DNA of 64,000 nucleotides from CBDCUW01 sp963734865 (lineage in GTDB: Bacteria > Planctomycetota > Planctomycetia > Pirellulales > Pirellulaceae): the NCBI GenBank assembly GCA_963734865.1, contig CAVTIV010000004.1, positions 1 to 64,000 of the forward strand. Direction: 5' to 3'. Positions 37,420 through 46,004 of the stretch are shown piece after piece. The notes beneath the pieces were generated by a model. It was not told where the DNA came from, searched no databases, and saw nothing but the letters and a program-made list of their open reading frames with translations. The translations under genes were made by a program, and so were the position numbers. Every line of letters starts with the position of its first letter. Position 1 is the first letter of the stretch.

Positions 37420-38985
37420 ATGACGAGTATCCGTAAAACGATTCGTACGGTCGACAAGCAGTGTGACCATTGCAACCACTCGTATAAACACACCTACATC
37501 TGGATCTCAAGCGTCGATCCGGGTTTGCGTCAGTTCTATCGCAGCACAGAGGGCGACATCGTTGCTGATCCGAATGGGGATCCATACGAGGGCGTGCTGT
37601 GTCCATCGTGCGGCCATTTTATTGCGGCTGCGAGAAACAAGTATTTTCGCATGGGCGTCCGCCCAACGGTGACGCGTTTGTTTGCCAGCTACCGCAATGA
37701 ACACGTTCATAGTGTTGCCATCCATGCGTTCACGCTGGCATTTATCTTGTTTGTGGTTTGGGTCATAAGCGGGATGCAAAGCGATCACGTATGGGTAATC
37801 GTTGTCGCTTCGACTTGCGGTCTGCTTCTGCTGATGTCCAGGTTTTGGGCGATGAGCGATTTGGAAATGGCCTTGCGTCCATCGGTGTCTCAACAGGGAA
37901 GAGCCGACACGCAGTTCTTGCTGGCGAATCTCGGCATCGTGATCCCTGTTGTGATCGTGGTCGTGCTCCTCTGGAAAAGCGGACAATCGGCTCCATTTGC
38001 GTCGCCGGAAGGTTGGACATCGCTCGTCGTGCTATTCGGATGCCTCGCACTGTATGTTGTTGAAGCAATCGCATCTATCGTGGGGCGAATCGCGGCAGTG
38101 CGGCCCCGCGTCACGTCTGTGGCGATACTGGCGGGAACGGCGACGGTGGCACTTGCCGGTTCGTATTGGCTGAGGTCGAGCCCCATTGCATACTGGTGGT
38201 TGGTGATCTGCTGTCTGCTGCTGTTTCCCATTGCGGCCATCGCGTTTGGCGTTATCTGTGCATCCCGATCCTACGATACGCTGGCGAGAACCTTGCAGAC
38301 GTCAAGCGATGACCAATTACGAGCGATGTTCATTATGGCGTACCAGGAAGAGTTCGTCGTGCACAGTTTGGAAACAGGCATGCAAGATATTGTCTATCGA
38401 GAGAACCTCAGTCTGGCGTTCCAGCGATTTAGGAAACTTGCTCTGGGTGGTCTAAAATGGACAATGTCTTCTGGCACGCATACTATTTTCGTCGGGCTCG
38501 CGGCGATTGCCCTGTCTGTATTCGTCGGCCAGGGCGGTCACCTGCCAGGCGAGTCGTTATCGCAACAGATGAATCGTGATTTGACTGCGATGACGCGCGA
38601 TTGGGGTGCGGCGATTGCTGACGTCATGAAAAAATCACCCTTACGCCCTCCGACCGCGCTCACGCATCGTGACCAGATCGCGAAGGAACTGACTACTGAA
38701 TTGCCCGAAGTTACCCAAAAAGTTGATTTGGATGATCAAGTCGGTTCGGATGATGAAGCCACGGAGACTCGCGCCGAGGCATCCGCCACTACTGACGAAT
38801 CCCTTGCAGGCGTACGTGAATGGGTTGACACCACTGGCACCATGCGTGCCCAAGCGACGTACCTCGAATCGGATGGTGCCGTTGTGCGTCTTCGCAAGGA
38901 AGACGGAAGAGAGGTCACCGTAAAGCTCGAACGACTGAGCGAAGCGGATCGTGAATATGTGCGTTCGCGTGAAGTTCGAGATTAG
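37420..38985 (+). CDS. Multi-pass membrane protein with C-terminal SHD1 domain
   Basis: 521 residues. The N-terminus has a four-cysteine zinc ribbon (CDHCNHSY and CPSCGHF, residues 15-66), then about seven transmembrane helices (for example AIHAFTLAFILFVVWVISG and LVICCLLLFPIAAIAFGVI). An acidic, low-complexity stretch follows. Residues ~465-515 (REWVDTTGTMRAQATYLESDGAVVRL, EDGREVTVKLERLSEADREYV) match the SLA1 homology domain 1, which is common in planctomycete surface and membrane proteins. The ribosomal frame is clean. The gene closes the three-gene run. Its role is unknown, and its codon use is somewhat more AT-rich than its neighbours. Confidence 0.7.
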   Translation: MTSIRKTIRTVDKQCDHCNHSYKHTYIWISSVDPGLRQFYRSTEGDIVADPNGDPYEGVLCPSCGHFIAAARNKYFRMGVRPTVTRLFASYRNEHVHSVAIHAFTLAFILFVVWVISGMQSDHVWVIVVASTCGLLLLMSRFWAMSDLEMALRPSVSQQGRADTQFLLANLGIVIPVVIVVVLLWKSGQSAPFASPEGWTSLVVLFGCLALYVVEAIASIVGRIAAVRPRVTSVAILAGTATVALAGSYWLRSSPIAYWWLVICCLLLFPIAAIAFGVICASRSYDTLARTLQTSSDDQLRAMFIMAYQEEFVVHSLETGMQDIVYRENLSLAFQRFRKLALGGLKWTMSSGTHTIFVGLAAIALSVFVGQGGHLPGESLSQQMNRDLTAMTRDWGAAIADVMKKSPLRPPTALTHRDQIAKELTTELPEVTQKVDLDDQVGSDDEATETRAEASATTDESLAGVREWVDTTGTMRAQATYLESDGAVVRLRKEDGREVTVKLERLSEADREYVRSREVRD

Positions 38986-39001
38986 TCAGCAGTGATGGTT
39001 C

Positions 39002-39017
39002 TTCGTCGTGCGACGAA
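39002..39017. terminator. Palindrome between convergent SHD1 gene and ilvD
   Basis: TTCGTC at 39002-39007 pairs with GACGAA at 39012-39017 around a GTGC loop, 16 bases after the stop of the SHD1 gene. No U-run follows on either strand, so a factor-independent terminator is not proven. It is placed where a bidirectional terminator would be expected. Confidence 0.3.
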
Positions 39018-39130
39018 TCCTGTTCCCGCGAACTCCCCCGACGATCCTGACATTGAGCGGCACGACAAAATGTTCGTGCTATCTGGCAATCATCACGACA
39101 AGCAATGTCGAGCTTGACTTCGCGGTCCAC

Positions 39131-40814
39131 TCACTCGTCGGTGACGCAGCCTTCGCTGGCGCTTTTGACGTTTTTGATGTACTTGTACAGCGTGCCTCGT
39201 GTCGCTTTCAGGGGTGGTGCGTTCCAGGCTTTTTTGCGATTGGCCAGTTCCTCGTCCGATAGATCGACATCGAGCCGGTTGGCTTCGGCATCGATCGTGA
39301 CGATATCGCCGTCCTTGAGCAACCCGATCGGTCCGCCCTCTTGCGCCTCGGGCGTGATGTGGCCGACGATGAACCCGTGGCTACCGCCGCTGAATCGACC
39401 GTCGGTTAACATGGCCACGTCGGATCCCAGTCCGGCGCCCATGATCGCGCTGGTCGGCGTTAGCATCTCCGGCATGCCGGGGCCACCTTTGGGGCCTTCG
39501 TAACGGATGACCACGACGTCACCTTTTTGAATCTTCTTTTCTTCCAGCGCGTGCGAGCATTTCCTCTTCGCTGTCGAAGACACGTGCCGGGCCGCTGAAG
39601 TGCAGTCCTTCCTTGCCGGTGATCTTGGCGACCGCGCCTTCGGGCGCGAGCGAACCTCGCAGAATGCGGATGTGGCCAGATTGCTTTGATCGGATTGTCG
39701 ACCAGATGGACGATCGTTTGACCTTCTTGCAGTCCCGGCAGAGACTCCAAATTCTCGGCCAGTGTTTTTCCGGTCACGGTCAAGCAAGACCCATCCATCA
39801 ACCCTTGTTCCAGCAGGTACTTCATCACCGCGGGCGTGCCGCCGATCGAGTGCAGATCTTCTTGCACAAACTTTCCGCTCGGTTTCAAGTCGGCGAGGTA
39901 AGGGATGCGATCGCTGACCGATTGAAAATCGTCGATGGTCAGATCGACGTCGACGGCTGCGCGCCATGGCAATCAAATGGAGCACCGCATTGGTGCTGCC
40001 GCCCAGGGCCATGACCGTGACCATCGCATTCTCGAATGCGGCCCGGGTCATGATGTCTCGCGGCTTGATATCAGCTTTGAGCAATTCCAGGATCGCATCG
40101 CCGGCGCGACGACACTCACCTTTCTTGTCTGGGTCTTCGGCCGGGATGCTGGCTGAATAGGGCAGCGACATGCCCATTGCTTCGATCGCGGTCGCCATCG
40201 TGTTGGCGGTGTACATGCCGCCGCAAGCACCGGCACCGGGACAGCTCCGTTTGACGATCTGTTGTCGTTCTTCCTCGCTGATTTGTCCGGCGATGAATTG
40301 GCCGTAGCATTGGAAAGCGCTGCACGATGTCGAGTTTTTCGCTGTTGAAAAAACCCGGGCGGATGGTGCCGCCGTAGACCATGATCGCCGGCCGATTGAG
40401 TCGGCCCATGGCGATCAAGCAACCCGGCATGTTCTTGTCGCAGCCGGGCAGCGCGATCAGCGCGTCGTACCACTGGGCAGCCATGATCGTCTCGATCGAG
40501 TCGGCGATCAGGTCGCGACTTTGCAGGCTGTAGCTCATTCCGTCGGTGCCCATCGAGATCCCGTCGCTGACGCCGATCGTGTTGAACCGCATTCCGACCA
40601 GCCCCGCGTCGTGGACACCCTGTTTGACCTCGGCGGCCAGGTCCAGCAGATGCATGTTGCAGCTGTTGCCCTCGTACCACATGCTGGCGATCCCGACCTG
40701 GGCCTTGTTCATGTCCTCGGACGTCAGGCCGGTGGCGTAGAGCATCGCCTGGGAAGCGCCCTGGCTCTTGGGCTGAGTGATCTTGCTGCTGTATCGGTTC
40801 AGTGGTTCGGTCAT
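39131..40814 (-). CDS. ilvD: Dihydroxy-acid dehydratase, many frame breaks
   Basis: The protein can be read across several frames. It starts MTEPLNRYSSKITQPKSQGA, then WYEGNSCNMHLLDLAAEVKQ (first cluster cysteine), the GCDKNMPGCLIAMGRLN segment, and GACGGMYTANTMATAIEAMG with a third cluster cysteine. It goes on with DVDLTIDDFQSVSDRIPYLA, VVIRYEGPKGGPGMPEMLTPTSAI and DGRFSGGSHGFIVGHITPEA. Shifts occur near 40310, 40250, 39970, 39680, 39650 and 39550. The key residues survive, so the gene is probably functional and the breaks are assembly errors. It makes branched-chain keto-acids for Val, Ile and Leu synthesis. Confidence 0.85.
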
Positions 40815-40953
40815 CGGGCAGGAACTTTTTGGGGAGAGCTATTTGAAGACAGTGGCATTTCGCACGCGGTGGAGGCGAAGCCGAGTGGGAAAGATTATGA
40901 TCGTGAGCGTAGATTTGACAAAGGGACGCAAAATTTGACCAAAAGGGATCGCG

Positions 40954-41592
40954 ATGAATCGACGTTTTTTTGCATCCATTGCGCTGTTCATGTTCGCCGC
41001 AGTCGCCAGCTCGGACGACTTTGAGGACCGATCGGTCGCGTTATTTGACGGTGAATCGCTGGCCGGATGGGAGGGCAACGGGGAGTGGTTTCGGGTTCAG
41101 GACAAGGCGGTTGTCGCCGGCAGCCTGAAGAAAGAAATTCCCCACAACGAGTTTCTGTGCAGCAAGGAAACGTACGAGAACTTCGAGTTGCGGCTGGAAG
41201 CGAAATTGGTCGGCGAGGGGCAAAACGCGGGTGTCCAATTCCGCTCCAAACGGGTTCCCGACAGCAGCGAAGTTTCCGGTTACCAGGCCGATATCGGAGT
41301 CGCTTGGGATCGTCCGGTTTGGGGTGCGATCTATGACGAGTCGCGTCGCCGCAAGATGTTGGCCGAACCGGACCCGGAATTGGCCAAGCGGCTGGTGAAA
41401 ACAGGTCAATGGAACGAGATACGGGTTCTCTGCCAGGGATCGCGAATTCAGATCTTTCTCAACGGCCAGCGCACGGTCGATTACAGCGAGCCGGATGACG
41501 ACATTTCACGTGAGGGTGTGATCGGTTTGCAGATCCACGCCGGCAAGCCGACCGAAGCCTGGTATCGAAATATCCGCATCCGAAAGCTGTAG
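40954..41592 (+). CDS. Secreted DUF1080 protein (3-keto-disaccharide hydrolase-like)
   Basis: 212 residues with a signal peptide (MNRRFFASIALFMFAAVASS). The mature domain is a concanavalin-like beta-sandwich typical of DUF1080, with FDGESLAGWEGNGEWFRVQD at the N-terminal edge, YENFELRLEAKLVGEGQNAGVQFRS in the middle and GQWNEIRVLCQGSRIQIFLNGQ plus GVIGLQIHAG near the end. Members cleave 3-ketoglycosides or bind sugars. The family is strongly expanded in planctomycetes. Its place next to ilvD and a HAD gene gives no functional hint. Family call is firm, substrate unknown. Confidence 0.88.
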   Translation: MNRRFFASIALFMFAAVASSDDFEDRSVALFDGESLAGWEGNGEWFRVQDKAVVAGSLKKEIPHNEFLCSKETYENFELRLEAKLVGEGQNAGVQFRSKRVPDSSEVSGYQADIGVAWDRPVWGAIYDESRRRKMLAEPDPELAKRLVKTGQWNEIRVLCQGSRIQIFLNGQRTVDYSEPDDDISREGVIGLQIHAGKPTEAWYRNIRIRKL

Positions 41593-41624
41593 TCCCTCGC
41601 TTGCCGAAGGTTGGAACGTGATCG

Positions 41625-42263
41625 GTGCAGACCGCGACAAACATCCGCTTCGTGTACTTTGACTTGGGGAACGTGCTGGTTGCGTTCGACCCGCAGTTGG
41701 CCTGCGCAAATGTGGCTCGCTGTCTTGGCGTCACGATCGAGCAGGCGGAAAACGCGATTTACCGCAGTGGACTGCAGACAAGATTTGAACACGGAGAGAT
41801 CAGCGCGGACCAGTACGTTGCGTTCCTGCGGCAGCAGATCGATTCTGCCGACGCGTCACCGCCGACAAGCGACGTTTTGGATGCGGTCAGCGAGATGTTC
41901 TGGCCGATCGAATCGATGCCGCCGTTGCTCCAGCAGGTGCGTGCCAAGCGGCTCCCGGTTGGTGTTTTGTCCAATACCTGTTCGGCCCATTGGGATTGGA
42001 TCATCCGCCAGTCGTACCCGGTGCTGGAGGGCGAATTTGCGGTCACGATTCTGAGTTACGAAGTCGGATCGATGAAGCCGGACGCAGCGATTTATCGAGC
42101 GGCCGAGTTGGCTGCGAACGTGCCTGCCGGCCAGATTTTGTTGTTGGATGACAAGCGGGAAAATGTTCAAGCGGCGCGAAGTCGCGGCTGGCAGGCCGAG
42201 CAATGCACCGGCGGCGCGTCGGTCGGAACCGCCCTCCGCAAGCATGGTGTGATCGCAGATTAG
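41625..42263 (+). CDS. HAD-superfamily hydrolase, YihX-like
   Basis: 212 residues from a GTG at 41625. Motif I is FDLGNVL with nucleophile D13, where DLGN replaces the usual DxD second aspartate position; this form is typical of YihX-like sugar-phosphate phosphatases. Motif II is in VGVLSNTCSAHW, and motifs III/IV lie at GSMKPDAAIYR and LLLDDKRENVQAA. The fold therefore belongs to HAD subfamily IA, probably acting on a sugar phosphate. No partner is suggested by the neighbours (DUF1080 and a BASS transporter). Start could also be further in, but GTG gives the full motif I. Confidence 0.8.
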   Translation: MQTATNIRFVYFDLGNVLVAFDPQLACANVARCLGVTIEQAENAIYRSGLQTRFEHGEISADQYVAFLRQQIDSADASPPTSDVLDAVSEMFWPIESMPPLLQQVRAKRLPVGVLSNTCSAHWDWIIRQSYPVLEGEFAVTILSYEVGSMKPDAAIYRAAELAANVPAGQILLLDDKRENVQAARSRGWQAEQCTGGASVGTALRKHGVIAD

Positions 42264-42279
42264 GATGTGAAACGGGTAA

Positions 42280-43245
42280 ATGTTCATCGTGCGGTCGTTG
42301 CTGTTCTGGTTGCTGCTGACGTCGGGGATCGCGCTGCTGTGGCCGGCGCAGCGATGGGGCTTGGATCCCTTCGCGGTCTCCCCTGCCCTGCTCTGGTCGC
42401 TGATTGTGGTGACGATGTTGTCGTTGGGTATGTTGGTGCGACCCGAGGAGCTTCGACCTCTGAGTCAGCGACCGTGGTGGGTCGCACTCGGTGTCGCGAC
42501 GCAAGTGTTGGTGATGCCGGCGGCGGCCTGGTTGGTGACTCAGATCGTGCCGATGTCCAGTGAGCTGGCGGCGGGCACGATCCTGGTGGGATGTGTTCCC
42601 GGTGCGATGGCATCGAATGTATTGACCCATACCGCCGGAGGAAGCGTCGCCTATTCGGTCAGCTTGACGACCGTGGCGACCCTGCTGTCGCCGATCACGG
42701 TGCCGACGGTATTGTGGATTGTCGCCGACGTGCGATCGGAAGCACCGCTGCTGAACCCCCAACAGACGGCGGTCATGTTGTTTTTAAAAGTGGTGTTGCC
42801 GACCATTGTTGGTCACCTGCTTGTGCGCCGGTCCGATCGCGCCCTGCGATTTGCGGACAGGTATGCATCGGGTATCGCCTCGGTTGCCTTGTTGTGGATC
42901 ATTTCCAGCGTGGTCGCGGCAAATCGGACGAAGTTGTTGGATGTCGGCATGGTGCTGGCCGCTGCGTTGCTGCTGATGAACGGAATTGGCTATGCCGCAG
43001 GATTTCTGGTCGCGTCGGCCGCGAAGTTGCCCGACCGATATCGGCGCGCCTTGACTTTGGAAGTGGGGATGCAGAACGCGGGTCTGGGAACGGTCTTGGC
43101 CACGACGCTTTATCACGCCGGTTCGTCCGCCACGATCCCGACGGCGGCCTATACCTTCGGCTGTATGTTGACCGGGACGCTGCTAGCGGTGTTTTGGCGA
43201 CGAGTGGGTCGAACGACGTTGATTTCGGACCAACGAGGGTTGTGA
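42280..43245 (+). CDS. Bile acid:sodium symporter (BASS) family transporter
   Basis: 321 residues with about ten transmembrane helices, starting 16 bases after the HAD gene. The BASS fold is shown by LIVVTMLSLGMLVRPEELRPL, the conserved NVLTHTAGGSVAYSVSLTT crossover, and MQNAGLGTVLATTLYHAGSSATIP in the second half. Members carry Na+-coupled organic anions or pantothenate-like substrates. The substrate cannot be read here. Short spacing to the HAD gene suggests co-transcription. Confidence 0.85.
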   Translation: MFIVRSLLFWLLLTSGIALLWPAQRWGLDPFAVSPALLWSLIVVTMLSLGMLVRPEELRPLSQRPWWVALGVATQVLVMPAAAWLVTQIVPMSSELAAGTILVGCVPGAMASNVLTHTAGGSVAYSVSLTTVATLLSPITVPTVLWIVADVRSEAPLLNPQQTAVMLFLKVVLPTIVGHLLVRRSDRALRFADRYASGIASVALLWIISSVVAANRTKLLDVGMVLAAALLLMNGIGYAAGFLVASAAKLPDRYRRALTLEVGMQNAGLGTVLATTLYHAGSSATIPTAAYTFGCMLTGTLLAVFWRRVGRTTLISDQRGL

Positions 43246-43386
43246 ATCTCGCCCCGCTGGCCGGTCAGCGTCACCGCGGCAGGATATCCCGAATCCAGGC
43301 TGTTTGGGGAACTGGATGGCGACTTGGGGATTGAGGCCGACACGGTATGATAACAGCAGTCCTGTTCCCAGCCTCACGACGGATTC

Positions 43387-44966
43387 ATGTCTCACCCCAT
43401 CGCTCATCCGACCGCAATCACCACGGCCACTGGCCCTCGTTCGGTCGCGGTGATCGACATCGGTGCGACGAGCATCCGGATGGCGATTGCCGAGATCCAT
43501 CAGCTTGGTGTCATTCGTACGCTCGACACGCTGGTCCAGGCGGTCGATTTGGGGCGGGAAGCGTTCGAGTCACGCCGCCTGTCTCGCAGGAGTATTGAAA
43601 AGGCGACCAGCATCCTGAAGCGATATCAACGGGTTTTGCGCGAGTACGGGATCACATCGCCAAGCGATGTTCGCGTCGTTGCCACGTCTGCTGTTCGCGA
43701 AGCGTCCAACCGGCTTGCGTTCACCGACCGCGTTTTCGTCGCCACGGGATTCAATGTCGATTGCATCGATGCGGCGGAGGTGAATCGCGTTACCTACATG
43801 GGCATCACACCCGACCTGCAATCGCACGCCGAGTTGGCCGACGGCAAGGTGGTGGTCGTGGAAGTGGGCGGTGGCAGCACCGAATTGCTGATCGTTCGTG
43901 GTGGGAATGTATTGCATAGCCAGTCCTATCGATTGGGATCACTGAGGCTGGTGCAGACGTTGGACATGGATCGCGCGAGTGCGCCCGTCGTCGATCGATG
44001 CTGGAAAGTCATATCCGCCGGACCCTGGTGCAGATCGCCGAAAAGGTCGAGAGCAACGCGCCAATCCATCTGGTTGCTCTCGGCGGCGATATGCGATTTG
44101 CGGCGCATCGACTGCTGGACGATTGGGATGGTGCATCGTTGGTGGAGGTACCCACCGATCAACTGGCTCGACTAACCGACGAAGTGTTGTCGCTTGATGA
44201 AGACGCGATCGTGAAACGTTTTGGCGCCAGTTTTATCGAGGCCGAGACATTAGCCCCCGCGCTGTTAGCGTACACAATGTTGGCACAGCATTTTTCTTTG
44301 CCACACGTATTCGTCTGTGATACGAATTTGCGAGACGGATTGCTGCACGACATGGCGGTCGGTGGTGGTTGGACCGCTGAGTTCCGCAATCAGATCGTGC
44401 GTTCGGCGATATCGCTTGGCCGTAAGTTCGACGTGGACGAAACGCATGCCAGAAATGTTGCCGAGCTGGCACGCAAATTGTTCGATCAGCTACACGACGA
44501 ACACCAATTGGACAGTCGACACGAAGTGATCCTGTTCGTTGCCGCGTTGCTCCACGAGATCGGGATGATCGTCAACACTCGCAGTAACCACAAACACGCG
44601 CTGTACCTGATTCGAAACAGCGATTTGTTCGGATTGTCGAAGAGCGAATTGCTGAATGTCGGGTTGGTCGCTCGTTATCATCGACGCGCCAATCCGCAAC
44701 CCTCTCATGAGGGCTACGGGACGCTCGCTCAAGAAGAACGAGTCGTGGTCGCGAAGTTGGCGTCGATCTTGCGATTGGCGATCGCATTGGACGACACGCG
44801 GAGCGGACGAATTCGCGAGATCGAATGCGTCCGCGAGGGAAGACGTCTGATCATCCAAGTTCCGGGCGTCGATGATGTCTCGCTGGAAGAACTCGCGATG
44901 CGTGAGAACTCGGGATTGTTTCGGGATGTCTTCGGGATGTTGGTATTGCTACGCGCGGGCAGGTGA
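43387..44966 (+). CDS. Exopolyphosphatase/pppGpp phosphohydrolase with HD domain, one frame break
   Basis: The N-terminal part (MSHPIAHPTAITTATGPRSV) is a Ppx/GppA actin-like ATPase domain with VAVIDIGATSIRMAIAEIHQ as the phosphate-binding start and VVVVEVGGGSTELLIVRGG as the second motif. Near 43990 the frame changes. The continuation MLESHIRRTLVQIAEKVESN, LVALGGDMRFAAHRLLDDWD completes the second actin-like domain, and an HD-like domain follows (HEVILFVAALLHEIGMIVNTRSNHKHALYLI). The joined length is about 525 residues, as in Ppx/GppA-HD proteins. The break is probably a sequence error. The end overlaps the DUF72 start by 4 bases. Confidence 0.8.
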
Positions 44967-45856
44967 CGATGCTCCAAGGCACGCCTGATTGGCCGATTCA
45001 TCTGGGGTGTCCGGTGTGGGCATGTGGCGATTGGTCCGAACAGGTCTATCCGGCGAGGACACCGCGCAAAGATTACCTGAAGTGGTATTCGCGAACGTTC
45101 AATGCGGTCGAAGGCAACAGCACGTTCTATGCGCCGCCAACAGTGAAAACGACACGTCGGTGGGCGCAGCAGACAGCGGCCGGCTTTCGTTTCTCGCTGA
45201 AAGTTCCCGGCTTGATTTCACACGAATTGGAATTGGTCCATGCCGCAGAACCGACGGCGGCGTTCTTGCGGTCGATCGAACCGCTGGCCGAAGCGGATCG
45301 ACTGGGGCCGACGTTTCTGCAATTGGGACCACGGTTTGGGCCCGATCGGCTGCGAGTGTTGAGCCGGTTTCTTCACGGCCTGCCACGAGATCTGTCGTGG
45401 GCGGTTGAACTCCGTCATCACGGCTGGTTCGATTCAGGAGCGAATGAGCATCGCGTCAACGAGTTGCTGTGCCGACATCATGTCGACAAGGTGCTGTTCG
45501 ACAGCAGGCCGTTGTTTCAGTCGCTGCCCGAGGACGATTTTGAAACCGATTCGCAGGAGCGGAAGCCGCAGACTCCGGTCCGCCAGACGGTCACCGGAAA
45601 ACACCCGACCCTGCGCATCGTTGGACGTGATCGAGTCGAGTTGGTCGACCGGTTCTTGGATCAGTGGGCACCGATTGTGGCCGGTTGGATCGCCGACGGA
45701 TTGCAACCATACGTTTTCACCCACGCCCCGAACGATGCCGTTGCACCACGAATTGCCAGGCGATTCGCCGAACGCTTGCAACGCGAGTTGCCCGGACACG
45801 ATTTGACCGTGCCATTACCGCCAAAACCTGCCAGTCAGTTATCATTGTTGGATTGA
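44963..45856 (+). CDS. DUF72 family protein
   Basis: 297 residues from a GTG at 44963; the GTG overlaps the TGA of the preceding gene (GTGA), which indicates translational coupling. An ATG at 44969 is an alternative. The DUF72 TIM-barrel-like fold is shown by IHLGCPVWACGDWSEQVYPA, YSRTFNAVEGNSTFYAPPT, GFRFSLKVPGLISHELELVH and SWAVELRHHGWFDS. Biochemical function is unknown for the family. Its coupling to a Ppx/GppA-HD gene is worth noting. Confidence 0.85.
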   Translation: MTMLQGTPDWPIHLGCPVWACGDWSEQVYPARTPRKDYLKWYSRTFNAVEGNSTFYAPPTVKTTRRWAQQTAAGFRFSLKVPGLISHELELVHAAEPTAAFLRSIEPLAEADRLGPTFLQLGPRFGPDRLRVLSRFLHGLPRDLSWAVELRHHGWFDSGANEHRVNELLCRHHVDKVLFDSRPLFQSLPEDDFETDSQERKPQTPVRQTVTGKHPTLRIVGRDRVELVDRFLDQWAPIVAGWIADGLQPYVFTHAPNDAVAPRIARRFAERLQRELPGHDLTVPLPPKPASQLSLLD

Positions 45857-45876
45857 GCGGCTCAACAGAGCGAGAA

Positions 45877-45965
45877 GGCAGGCGAGCAGGGGTCAGGGAC
45901 CAATCGCCGCCAGCGGCCCTTGGAAGTGACTGGCACGTTTGGTTCCTGGCCCCTTTTCGCCTGCC
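45877..45965. repeat. REP-like long inverted repeat, GGGGTCAGGGACC type
   Basis: A 27-base left arm at 45877-45903 and a right arm at 45939-45965 pair at 23 of 27 positions; two of the four mismatches would be G-U wobble pairs in RNA. The arms contain GGCAGGCGA and GGGGTCAGGGACCAA. The 35-base loop has its own small stem (GCCAG at 45909-45913, CTGGC at 45930-45934). GGGGTCAGGGACC-type palindromes are familiar as REP elements moved by REP-associated Y1 transposases (RAYT); no RAYT gene is in the window. It sits between the DUF72 gene and pcm-like gene. Confidence 0.75.
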
Positions 45966-46004
45966 GCGGAATTACGTCAACGCCGACCCCAAAATGAACA
46001 GCAG

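Noticed and set aside
39002..39017. Operator palindrome between SHD1 gene and ilvD
   Set aside because: The gap lies between gene ends, not starts, so a regulator site is unlikely; a terminator role is listed at low confidence.
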